Origin: Aldehydirespirator sp965205155
Lineage (GTDB): Bacteria > Actinomycetota > Acidimicrobiia > Acidimicrobiales > Aldehydirespiratoraceae
DNA length: 64,000 nt
Assembly: GCA_965205155.1 (NCBI GenBank)
Contig: OZ242033.1
Span: 3,038,001 to 3,102,000, forward strand
Direction: 5' to 3'
Part shown: in pieces, positions 42,354 to 50,762 of the stretch
Position numbering within the stretch: the first letter of the stretch is position 1
Layout of the letters: each line of letters begins with the position of its first letter
The notes under the pieces: generated by a model
The model's input: the letters and a program-made list of their open reading frames with translations, nothing else
Databases searched by the model: none
What the model was told of the DNA's origin: nothing
Made by a program: the position numbers and the translations under genes

Positions 42354-43508
42354 GTGATCATCCTCTCAGACGGCAAGACGAACGAGGTCGCCCAGAGGAC
42401 CGACGCCGACGGGACTCTGTGGGTGCGGCTCGGCGAGCTCCCGGACGCCACCGGCTGGCAGATGAAGCCCGAGGGCGCGTGCCTGGGCGAGATCTGCGTG
42501 CCGCTGCCGGAGTACAAGCGCGAGGTGTGGATCGCCGACGCCGACGACTGGGTGTGGTTCAACTACTCGGAGTTCGCCGACATGCTCGGCCAGAAGTACG
42601 TGCGCGACGGCGATGTCTGGAGCCTCGGCTCGGTGCCCGAAGTCCGTCGCATGGGGCTGGAATCGGCCATCGCCCCCGACTTCGAGGTGACCCAGTGCAA
42701 CGGCGACACGTTGAAGCTCTCCGACCTGCGCGGCCGCAAGGTGGTGCTGTTCACCTGGGCCTCCTGGTGAGGCTGCCGCTTCAGCCTGCCGGTCTGGCAG
42801 GAACTGTACGAGTCGATCGGCCCGGACCGGTTCGAGCTGATCAGCGTGGCCCAGGACTCTGCGGGTCCCCCCACGGTCAACAAGTGGTTCGACCGGGCCT
42901 CGCCGACCTACCGGTGCGTCATCGACCCGACCCACGAGATCAGCTCGATGTTCGGCTGGGTGAACGTGCCGTCGGCCGCCTGGATCGACGAGAACGGGAA
43001 GATCGTCCGCAGCAACGAAGGGGTGTACCCGGCTGAGACCACCATCGGGTTCGGCCTGGGCAAGGTCCGCATGGGCGACGACTCGTTCGCCGAGGCGACC
43101 CGGGACTGGATCGAGCGGGGAGCCGACAGCGAGCACGTCTGGTCGAGCAGGGAGCTGGCCAAGCGGCTCAAACCCATCGACGACGACAAGCTGCTGGCCG
43201 AGGCGACGTTCAAGCTGGCGCTGCACTTCGAGGCGGTCGGCGACAGCGAGCGGGCCTTGAAGCACTTCGCCGCGGCGCAGGACCTGGCCCCCGACAACTG
43301 GAACTACCAGCGGCAGGGCTGGACCCACAAGGGGACGGCCTACGCCACGTTGCAGATACTGAAGCGGACGACCGAAATACGCAAGAGCACCGACAAGACC
43401 TTCTACGACCCCACCGGGCTGCCCGGCGAGAACCACCGCCGGTACACCGAGCCCGAGTGGCTGTGGACCCCCGCCGTCCGCCGGCTCAAGCAACTCCTCC
43501 GCCGCTAG
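42354..43508 (+). CDS. thioredoxin-fold (TlpA/redoxin-like) protein with in-frame UGA, probable selenoprotein
   Basis: 384 residues if UGA at 42768-42770 is read as selenocysteine; the GTG start follows CGGAG. Residues 100-240 are a thioredoxin fold: APDFEVTQCNGDTLKLSDL, then VVLFTWASW-U139-G-C141-RFSLPVWQ and the cis-Pro loop VNVPSAAWID. U replaces the first redox Cys, and only one residue separates it from C141, unlike the usual CxxC. The frame stays open and typical for 245 codons after the UGA, and a hairpin of bacterial SECIS type follows 20 bases later. The C-terminal 110 residues are helical, TPR-like (AVGDSERALKHFAAAQ). It is probably a cytoplasmic redox enzyme; no signal peptide is seen. 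Confidence 0.75.
42785..42801 (+). promoter_or_regulatory. bacterial SECIS-like hairpin after in-frame UGA
   Basis: cctgcc (42785-42790) pairs perfectly with ggcagg (42796-42801) around the loop ggtct, with a G in the first loop positions. The loop starts 20 bases after the UGA. A short stem, small loop with early G and this spacing match what SelB needs in bacteria. Confidence 0.65.
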
Positions 43509-43567
43509 AGCGGCCTGCCGCTGCGACGCCGGCTGCGGCTGGCCGGGCATCTCCCTATCCTTCGGCC

Positions 43568-45505
43568 ATGCGATTCCGGTTGGCCGTGGTGTTGCTGGCG
43601 GCCATGGTCATCGCAGCCAGCTGCGGGGGCGACGCAGACGACGCCACCAACGCCGACAGGTCCCCTGACACGGCTCCAGCAGATGTCGAAGTACCCGCCA
43701 CTACCACGGCCTCCCCCACCATGGACGCCGACGCCACGCCGGTGGAGCCGACGACCGACCCGACTCCCGACGCCGAACCCGAACAAACGACCGATCCCGA
43801 GCCGACCGCCGATCCCGAGCCGGCGGAATTCGAGTCCGAGCCGACGAGCGATCCAACCCCCGAACCCGCCGATCCCAGCGACGCCTACTTCGCTCTCGAC
43901 CGGGTGATGGACATCAGCATCGACATCGCGGGCGAGGACTGGGACACCCTGCGCCACCAGACCCGCACGTTCGAGGACCTGATCGCCGAGATCGAGGAGT
44001 ACGAGCTGTCCCGGCCCTTCGCCAGCATCTACACCTGGTTCAGCGCCACCGTGACCGTGGACGGCGAGACCCACGCCGACGTCGGCGTGCGCAAGAAGGG
44101 GTTCCTGGGCTCCCAGAGCGACACCAAGCCGTCCCTCAAGCTGCGCTTCGACAAGTACGTCGACAATCAGTCCCTCGGCGGGGTCATGGAGCGGATGACC
44201 CTGAACAACAGCGTCCAGGACCCCTCCATGGTCAACACCTGCCTGTCGTACCGGGTGTTCGCCGCGGCCGGCAGCCCCGCGCCCCGCTGCAACTTCGCCA
44301 CCGTGTCGGTGAACGGCAAGGACATGGGGCTGTACGTCCACGTCGAGGAGATCAAGAAACCGTTCCTGGCCCGCCACTTCGACAGCGCGGACGGCAACCT
44401 GTACGAGGGCACGATCAGCGACTTCACACCCGAGTACCGGGGCACGATCGAGAAGAAGAACAACGAGGACGCGGCCGACTGGTCCGACATCGACGCCGTC
44501 GTGGCCGCCCTGCAGGACCGGTCGGACGCGGGCCTGGAGGCTCTGGGCGAGATCGTGGACCTGGACCGGTACCTCACGCACTGGGCGACCGAGGTGCTGG
44601 TGGGCCACTGGGACGGCTACGCCGGCAACCGCAACAACTACTGGTTCTACCGGGAGCCCGGTGGCCGGTTCGTGTTCATCCCGTGGGGTGTCGACGACAC
44701 CTTCCACCTGCGCGACGACCCCAACCCCTACGACAACATCAGCGACCCTCCCCCGTCGGTGCTGGCCCTCACCGCCATCCCCAGCCGCCTGTACAACGAA
44801 GGTAACTGGCGGATCAAGTACGCCGGGCGGCTCAAGGAGATCCTCGACACCGCGTGGAACGAGGAGGAGCTGTTGGCGGCAGTCGACGAGATGGCCGCCA
44901 TCGTGCAGGAGCACGGCCTCCCGAAGGCCCGGGATGCCGCCGCCGAGGACACCGCGCGGGTGCGCAAGTTCATCCTGAAGCGCAGGGGCGAGCTCCTGGC
45001 CGATCTCACCCCCGAGCCGCCCGACTGGCCGAAGGCAGCCGTCCCGCTGACGGCGGGGTCTGGGACCCTGGAGATCGCCTTCTCCACGAGCTGGGGAAGC
45101 AACCTGGACCCCAACCCCCTGGAGGCGGGCACGATCAGCAGCCTGCTGCTCGATGGATCGCCCGAACCGGTGGAGGGCATGGGCGTCTTCGCCGGGCACT
45201 CCAGCCCGGAGGAGCGGGGCCTGCTCCCCGAGGCTGACAATCCTGCCTCCATAGTGGCGGCCAGCGTCAACGACGACGGCTCCCTCAGCGGAATGACGCT
45301 GGCGGTGGATCTGGACCTGTTGGCCGATGGAGCCGCCCTCGTCGTCGGTGAGGACGCGATCGCGGGCGTGATCTGGATCATCCCGCCCGGCGAGGCGGCG
45401 CCCGACCGGTTCTCACCGATCACCGAGGGCACGCTGGAGCTGTCGGCGGCGGGTACCACGCCCGGGGCGGCCATAGCGGGCACATTCTCAGGCGTGTTCG
45501 GGTAG
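43568..45505 (+). CDS. CotH-family lipoprotein kinase-like protein
   Basis: 645 residues from the ATG at 43568. The signal peptide ends in a lipobox (VIAASC), so it is a lipoprotein. A Pro/Glu/Thr-rich spacer covers residues 25-110. The CotH domain has VRKKGFLGSQSDTKPSLKLRFD, MTLNNSVQDPSMV, GLYVHVEEIKKPFL, the metal/ATP-site region HWDGYAGNRNNYWFY and FIPWGVDDTF. CotH is an atypical secreted kinase. The C-terminal 150 residues form an extra beta-rich part. It starts 60 bases after the selenoprotein-like gene and may be co-transcribed. Confidence 0.85.
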   Translation: MRFRLAVVLLAAMVIAASCGGDADDATNADRSPDTAPADVEVPATTTASPTMDADATPVEPTTDPTPDAEPEQTTDPEPTADPEPAEFESEPTSDPTPEPADPSDAYFALDRVMDISIDIAGEDWDTLRHQTRTFEDLIAEIEEYELSRPFASIYTWFSATVTVDGETHADVGVRKKGFLGSQSDTKPSLKLRFDKYVDNQSLGGVMERMTLNNSVQDPSMVNTCLSYRVFAAAGSPAPRCNFATVSVNGKDMGLYVHVEEIKKPFLARHFDSADGNLYEGTISDFTPEYRGTIEKKNNEDAADWSDIDAVVAALQDRSDAGLEALGEIVDLDRYLTHWATEVLVGHWDGYAGNRNNYWFYREPGGRFVFIPWGVDDTFHLRDDPNPYDNISDPPPSVLALTAIPSRLYNEGNWRIKYAGRLKEILDTAWNEEELLAAVDEMAAIVQEHGLPKARDAAAEDTARVRKFILKRRGELLADLTPEPPDWPKAAVPLTAGSGTLEIAFSTSWGSNLDPNPLEAGTISSLLLDGSPEPVEGMGVFAGHSSPEERGLLPEADNPASIVAASVNDDGSLSGMTLAVDLDLLADGAALVVGEDAIAGVIWIIPPGEAAPDRFSPITEGTLELSAAGTTPGAAIAGTFSGVFG

Positions 45506-45537
45506 GCCCCTAGCCGACCCGAAGTCGCGGCGGCGCG

Positions 45538-47622
45538 TCAGGGGTGCGAGCCGAACCAGGCGTCGTGGAGCTGCTGGTAGACGCCGCTCTCGACGAGGTT
45601 CAGCAGAGCGAGATCGATGCTCTCCTTCAGTTCGGCATCGTTCTCGCTGAGCATCAGGCCGTACTGGACCCTCTGGAAGTCGGCGCCCACCGTCGCGACC
45701 TCCCCGGCTCCCTCCCGGGCGGCGTGGAACTGCAGCACGGGAGCGTCGAACACGACCGCATCGACTTCGCCCTCCGACAGCAGCGGGTAGGCGTCCTCGA
45801 CGTCGTCCACCAGCACCGGGCCCACCCCGATGGACGGCAGGTATCTCTCCCCGGCGGAGTTGGTGACGGTGGCCACCCGGCGGCCGGTCAGGTCCGACGG
45901 ACCCGAGATCTCCGACCTGAGCTCGGTGACGGCCAAGGATGAGGCGATGGCCGCGGTGAAGCTGGCGAACACCAGGGTCCCGAGCGCGATCCACACCAGC
46001 GCCAGCACGCGCCCCTTGGTTCCCCTGGCCACCTTGTCGCCGTAGCCGACCGTGCTCATGGTCACCACCGACCAGTAGAACGAGTCCCAGATCCCCCGGC
46101 CGTAGGGAGTGGCGAAGTCGGGGTTGTGGCGGCGCTCCAGCAGCCAGACCAGGTGGGCGGCGATCAGCACGGCCACCCCGAACACGACCAGCAGCCACGG
46201 CAGGTCCGACGACGCGACGGCCCCGAGGAACGAGATGATCCGATCGCCCACCCCCCGCGACGCGTCGTTGAGAACCAGGATCGTCAGGCCCGAGTCGAGC
46301 ACCGGCAGCGAGAAGTCCACGATTCCCTCGCGCGACTCGGTGATGGCCACTCCGCCCAGACCGATCTGGGCCACGCCGCGGTCGATGTCGTCGACCTGCT
46401 TGGCCACGGTGTCCACCGCGTATATCTCCGCCGACGTGCCGAGCTGGGCCGCGACCAGCCGCACCAGCTCCACCTCGAACCCGCTGTAGGTGCGGTTCTC
46501 GTATATGACGAAGGGAGGCAGGGCCCGCGCCGCCACCTTCAGCGTTCCGGTGTCCGCGGCCTCGTCGGCGGCGGCCTCGCCCAGCCCGACCGCATCGGGG
46601 TCCGCGGCAATGATCCACCTGTCCACCAAGCCCGCATTGGCCGCCACCCACTCGGAGGCATGGCGCCTGATGTCGTCCGGGTCCCCGCCCTCGGTCACCA
46701 TCAGGACGTTCTGCGCCGATATGTCGTCGAGAGGAATCACCACCTGCTCAAGGAGCGTGCGCACCGGCGGGTTGGCGTCCAGGAAGTCCGAGTTGGCGAC
46801 GGCCCGGATGTCGTTGGGGGGCCAACCGGTCTGGCAGGGATCGTTGGCGCAGCCGGTGATGCCGGCGATGGCGGTGCGGTCCAGCGCGGAGGCCTGGTCC
46901 TCCGGCAGCGAGGGGAACGGGACTTCCAGCCACACCGCGTCGCGGCCGGGCACCATCTCGCCGATCGTCCAGTTGGGGGTCCAGGTGTAGTACAGCACCG
47001 GCCGGCCGGCTCGGTGGCGGGCAATGGTCTCGGAGATGAGGGGCGAGTAGTCGCCCTGCACGTGCTCGACCGTCGCCGAGAGTCCGTAGACGCGCAGGTG
47101 GTGGTCGATGGTCACGGCGCACGACCACCCGACCTCGCATCCGACCAGGTCGGCCCGGCCGTCGCCGTCATGGTCGAACAACCCGGCCACAGCCGGGTCG
47201 GCGAGGTCGCCGAGGTTGGATATGCCGTGAGCCTCCGCGGTGGCTGCATCGATGAAGTAGCCCTGGAGGGCGCCGTCGTCGACCTGCGTGCCGACTGCCT
47301 CGACCGAGTCGGCCGACGCGACGAGAGAGTCGTGCAGCGGGAACCACCCGCTGGCCCAGAGTTCGACCTCGCCCGCCGCGACGGCCTCGTAGAACTCCGG
47401 GTTGCTCATCGTCACCGGGCCGTCCACCCGGTAGCCGAGCCTCTCCAGCAGCAGCCGGTACACCTCCGCCTGGAACCAGCCTGTATCCCAGGTGGGACGG
47501 GCCAGACGGACCACCGGCGCATCGTCGGGCGCGTCCTGCGCCGCCGCGGCTCCCCCCGGAAGGGCCAGCACCGCCACGAGGGCCACGAGGACGGCAAGAA
47601 GGGCTATGGCGAGTCGGCGCAT
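45538..47622 (-). CDS. betaine-type binding protein fused to a glutamate-receptor-like K+ channel
   Basis: 694 residues from the ATG at 47622, with a signal peptide (1-29). Residues 36-345 are a ProX/OpuAC-type periplasmic binding domain (SGWFPLHD, YYTWTPNWT, an EF-hand-like DHDGDGRADL at 151). S1 of a second binding domain is 358-455 (GTLKVAARALPPFVIYE). M1 is 473-494, then a pore helix and the K+ filter TVGYGD (524-529). M2 is 536-562 (FTAAIASSLAV), and S2 is 570-690 with FDAPV. From S1 on, the layout equals prokaryotic GluR0. The added N-terminal binding domain gives the plan of animal ionotropic glutamate receptors. It is divergent from the BCCT gene. It is predicted to be a ligand-gated K+ channel of the cytoplasmic membrane, the ligand perhaps an osmolyte. 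Confidence 0.88.
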   Translation of the reverse strand: MRRLAIALLAVLVALVAVLALPGGAAAAQDAPDDAPVVRLARPTWDTGWFQAEVYRLLLERLGYRVDGPVTMSNPEFYEAVAAGEVELWASGWFPLHDSLVASADSVEAVGTQVDDGALQGYFIDAATAEAHGISNLGDLADPAVAGLFDHDGDGRADLVGCEVGWSCAVTIDHHLRVYGLSATVEHVQGDYSPLISETIARHRAGRPVLYYTWTPNWTIGEMVPGRDAVWLEVPFPSLPEDQASALDRTAIAGITGCANDPCQTGWPPNDIRAVANSDFLDANPPVRTLLEQVVIPLDDISAQNVLMVTEGGDPDDIRRHASEWVAANAGLVDRWIIAADPDAVGLGEAAADEAADTGTLKVAARALPPFVIYENRTYSGFEVELVRLVAAQLGTSAEIYAVDTVAKQVDDIDRGVAQIGLGGVAITESREGIVDFSLPVLDSGLTILVLNDASRGVGDRIISFLGAVASSDLPWLLVVFGVAVLIAAHLVWLLERRHNPDFATPYGRGIWDSFYWSVVTMSTVGYGDKVARGTKGRVLALVWIALGTLVFASFTAAIASSLAVTELRSEISGPSDLTGRRVATVTNSAGERYLPSIGVGPVLVDDVEDAYPLLSEGEVDAVVFDAPVLQFHAAREGAGEVATVGADFQRVQYGLMLSENDAELKESIDLALLNLVESGVYQQLHDAWFGSHP

Positions 47623-47817
47623 CTTCGGTATCCGGGGATAGAGCGTGGGCCAACAGTAGTACCGGCGGTGCCCGACCTCCCCAGAACCTCCCCAGAAGCG
47701 GCTAGCGCATGCAAGCGATTGCAACTAGTGTGGCGCTCAGCTTGGGATTGCGTTGGCCCGCGGTGGGCGTTCCGGCGTGTCCAGGCCCAACAGAAAGCGA
47801 CCAAAAGGGGGACCGCG
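47623..47817. promoter_or_regulatory. divergent control region between channel and BCCT genes
   Basis: 195 bases separate the two start codons and must hold both promoters. A short repeat ttgcaactag/gcatgcaagcgattg lies around 47704-47730. aaaaggggga at 47801 is the BCCT ribosome site. No clear operator is readable. Confidence 0.5.
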
Positions 47818-49641
47818 ATGGACGCCGAAGACACTGGGGCGGAGGTGGACCCGCGGATCCATCGCAGCCCTGATGACACCGACATCAACCTGACTGAGGC
47901 GACCCTCGCCCTGCATGACTGGGAGGAGGAGGAGGCGCACCGCCGCGACGAGGCGATCGCCAACCGCAAGTCGTTCGAGGGTCTGCAGATCGATCCCGAC
48001 ATCGACTTCTACCCCGAGGTCTCCGACCGGGAGCCCGGGGACCGCAACATCGTGCGGGCCGGGTTCGACATCCACCCGCAGGTGACGTTCTGGGCGTCGG
48101 GGTTCCTGGTGGTGTTCATCCTGTTGTCGATATTCGTCGACGCCACCCAGGACTTTTTCAGCGAGATTCTCGACTTCATCAACGGGTCGCTCGGCTGGTT
48201 CTACATCCTCGACTTCAACATCTTCGTGCTGGTGGCGCTGTACTTCGCGTTCAGCCGCTACGGGAAGATCAAGCTGGGCGGTCCCTTCGCCTTGCCGGAG
48301 TTCTCCACTGCCTCCTGGTATGCGATGCTCCTGTCGGCGGGGTTGGGCATCGGGCTGATGTTCTGGGGGGTCGCTGAGCCGATCTTCCACTTCACTTCCC
48401 CGGCGCCGCTGTTCGATGTGGACCCCGGCAGCGCCGATGCCGGCAAGGCGGCCCTGGCCACCACCTACCTCCATTGGGGTGTTCACGGTTGGGCCCTCTA
48501 CGGGCTGACGGCGCTGGCTCTCGGCTTCTTCGCCTACAACCGGGGGTTGCCGCTCACGTTCCGCTCGATCTTCTACCCGATCCTCGGGCCGAGGATCTAC
48601 GGTCCTTGGGGCCACGCCATCGACATCCTCACCGTCATCGCGACGCTGTTCGGGCTGGCTACTTCCCTGGGCTTCGGTGCGCAGCAGGCGTCCGCCGGCC
48701 TCAACAAGCTCTTCGGGTTGCCCGACAACCTCGGGTTCCAGATCATCCTGATCCTCGCCATAACGGGGCTGGCCACCATCTCGGTGGTGGCGGGCCTTGA
48801 TGCGGGGGTCAAGCGGCTCAGCGAGCTGAACATCTGGCTGGCCGGCGCCTTCCTGATCTTCATGCTGCTGGTCGGCCCGACGCTGTTCATCCTGTCGCTG
48901 TACACCCAGAGCCTCGGCTACTACGTCCAGGTTCTGCCGGAGTTCGCGTTCTGGAACGCAGCCTTCGAGGAGACCCAGTGGCAGGCATGGTGGACGATCT
49001 TCTACTGGGGATGGTGGATCTCGTGGTCGCCGTTCGTGGGGATGTTCATCGCCAGGATCTCCAAGGGCCGCTCGGTGCGCGAGCTGCTCGTCGGGGTGAT
49101 CTTCCTGCCGTCGATCCTGTGCTTCCTGTGGATGTCGGTCTTCGGCGGCTCGGCCATCAACCTGCAGATGACCGGCGAGCGCAACGTCGCCGAAGCGGTC
49201 AACGAGAACGTGGCCACCGCCCTGTTCGACATGCTGGAGGCTTTCCCGCTCACCGGCATCGTCTCATTCATCGGCGTGCTGCTACTGGTCTCGTTCTTCG
49301 TGACCTCGTCTGACTCCGGCTCGCTGGTGGTCGACCACCTCACCTCCGGCGGCAAGCTCGACTCGCCGAAGCCCCAGAGAGTGTTCTGGGCCGTGATGGA
49401 GGGCCTGGTGGCGATCGCTCTGCTCATCGGCGGCGGGCTGAGCGCCCTGCAGACCGCGGCGGTATCGATCGGGCTGCCGTTCTCGATCATCCTGCTGATC
49501 ATGTGCTGGAGCATGAAGAAGGCCTTCGCCGAGGAACTCGACCTGCTCGAGAGCCACTACGACGAACAGATCTTCCGCGCCCAGCACAGCGGCCTCATCG
49601 CTCAAGTGAAGGAACGGCTCGTAGAGGGGCCGAAACAGTGA
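47818..49641 (+). CDS. BCCT-family betaine/choline/carnitine transporter
   Basis: 607 residues with a long charged cytoplasmic N-terminus (1-90) and 12 membrane helices. GLGIGLMFWGVAEP, HWGVHGWALYGLTALAL and WWISWSPFVGMFIARISKGR with its Trp-rich substrate box are BCCT signatures. The family imports glycine betaine, choline or carnitine with Na+ or H+. The acidic, extended N-terminus and a short C-terminus with DEQIFRAQHSG could take part in osmotic regulation. It is followed by a betaine-type binding protein, which is unusual since BCCT carriers do not need one. Confidence 0.95.
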   Translation: MDAEDTGAEVDPRIHRSPDDTDINLTEATLALHDWEEEEAHRRDEAIANRKSFEGLQIDPDIDFYPEVSDREPGDRNIVRAGFDIHPQVTFWASGFLVVFILLSIFVDATQDFFSEILDFINGSLGWFYILDFNIFVLVALYFAFSRYGKIKLGGPFALPEFSTASWYAMLLSAGLGIGLMFWGVAEPIFHFTSPAPLFDVDPGSADAGKAALATTYLHWGVHGWALYGLTALALGFFAYNRGLPLTFRSIFYPILGPRIYGPWGHAIDILTVIATLFGLATSLGFGAQQASAGLNKLFGLPDNLGFQIILILAITGLATISVVAGLDAGVKRLSELNIWLAGAFLIFMLLVGPTLFILSLYTQSLGYYVQVLPEFAFWNAAFEETQWQAWWTIFYWGWWISWSPFVGMFIARISKGRSVRELLVGVIFLPSILCFLWMSVFGGSAINLQMTGERNVAEAVNENVATALFDMLEAFPLTGIVSFIGVLLLVSFFVTSSDSGSLVVDHLTSGGKLDSPKPQRVFWAVMEGLVAIALLIGGGLSALQTAAVSIGLPFSIILLIMCWSMKKAFAEELDLLESHYDEQIFRAQHSGLIAQVKERLVEGPKQ

Positions 49642-49672
49642 CGGGCCCGCTTGAGAAGGGAGGAGGCTCGAA

Positions 49673-50689
49673 ATGAGAAACCAAAGGCGCAACGCCATGG
49701 TCCTGGCCGGAGCGTTGGTCGCCCTGGTCATCGTGGCGCTCGTCGTGATCTTCAGCGGCGAGGAGGAGGACCAGACGGTGACCATGGCCCGGGCCAACTG
49801 GTCCAGCGGCTACATGCAGGCCGAGATCTACGCCCAACTCATCGGCGAGCTGGGCTACACGGTCACGGACCCTGCCGCTCATACCCTCAATCCGTACTCC
49901 TTCTATCCCGCGTTGGACAGCGGGCAGTACGACCTGTGGGTGAACGGCTGGTTCCCCACCCATGACATCTACCTCACGTCGGAGACAGCCGCCGGGCTGG
50001 AATACGACCGCAGCGTCGAAGCGGTCGGACAGCAGGTCGAGTCGGGTGCTCTCCAGGGGTACATGATCGACAAGGCCACCGCCGATGCGATGGGCATCAC
50101 CTCGATGAGCGACCTCGCGAGCTCGTCGGTCGCGGCGGTGTTCGACCAGGACGGCGACGGCCTCGCCGACCTGATCGGATGCAACGAGGGCTGGGGCTGC
50201 GCGACCATCATCGACAACCACATCGCCGAACTCGACTGGGGCGGCAATGTGGAGCAGGTGTCAGGCACCTACGGCGACCTGATGCGGGGAGTCCAGGACA
50301 GGGTGGCGGCCGGCGAGCCGGTGCTGTTCTACGCCTGGACGCCCAACTGGACCTACGAGGCACTCGCACCGGGTGTGGACGCGGTCTGGCTGGAGTCGCC
50401 CGCTCTCGAGGACGATGAGGGCACCACCGAGGTCCGCGGCCTCGCCGGCTGCGCCAGCAACCCCTGCAACCTCGGATGGCCGGTCAACAGCATCCGTGCC
50501 GTGGCCAACAGCGAGTTCCTCGACGACAACGCCGACATCCGGCGCCTGCTCGAACAGGTGCAGATCCCGCTGGCCGACATCGCCGCTCAGAACGCCAAGG
50601 CGAACCCCGACGCCAAGGCCGATGCAGCCGCATGGATCGCAGACAACCGAGCCCTCGTCGACATCTGGCTGACCAACGCTCGCGGCTGA
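49673..50689 (+). CDS. ProX/OpuAC-type substrate-binding protein, orphan
   Basis: 338 residues. One N-terminal membrane segment (MVLAGALVALVIVALVVIFS) without a lipobox serves as signal or anchor. The type II binding domain has MARANWSSGYMQAEIYAQL, VNGWFPTHD, FDQDGDGLADLIGCNEGWGC, FYAWTPNWTYEA and NSIRAVANSEFLDDN. The residues NGWFP and TPNW supply the aromatic cage typical of quaternary-amine binding. It is clearly paralogous to the N-terminal domain of the channel at 45538-47622, including an EF-hand-like loop. No ABC permease or ATPase is nearby. It is co-oriented with the BCCT gene, 31 bases after it. Confidence 0.88.
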   Translation: MRNQRRNAMVLAGALVALVIVALVVIFSGEEEDQTVTMARANWSSGYMQAEIYAQLIGELGYTVTDPAAHTLNPYSFYPALDSGQYDLWVNGWFPTHDIYLTSETAAGLEYDRSVEAVGQQVESGALQGYMIDKATADAMGITSMSDLASSSVAAVFDQDGDGLADLIGCNEGWGCATIIDNHIAELDWGGNVEQVSGTYGDLMRGVQDRVAAGEPVLFYAWTPNWTYEALAPGVDAVWLESPALEDDEGTTEVRGLAGCASNPCNLGWPVNSIRAVANSEFLDDNADIRRLLEQVQIPLADIAAQNAKANPDAKADAAAWIADNRALVDIWLTNARG

Positions 50690-50762
50690 GCCGCAACAAT
50701 CTCACCCCCGAACGGGAGCCGGGCTGCGACACGGCGTGGTCCGGCTGCCGTTCGCGTCCCGG

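Noticed and set aside
42354..42770. A 138-residue gene ended by UGA, followed by a separate gene from 42846
   Set aside because: Both parts are in one frame, the break lies at the redox residue and a SECIS-like hairpin follows. Reading through is the simpler explanation, though a nonsense mutation is not excluded.
43505..45199. 564-residue frame antisense to cotH
   Set aside because: It has no domain and Val/Gly/His-rich composition typical of antisense frames, while the plus strand encodes a clear CotH lipoprotein.
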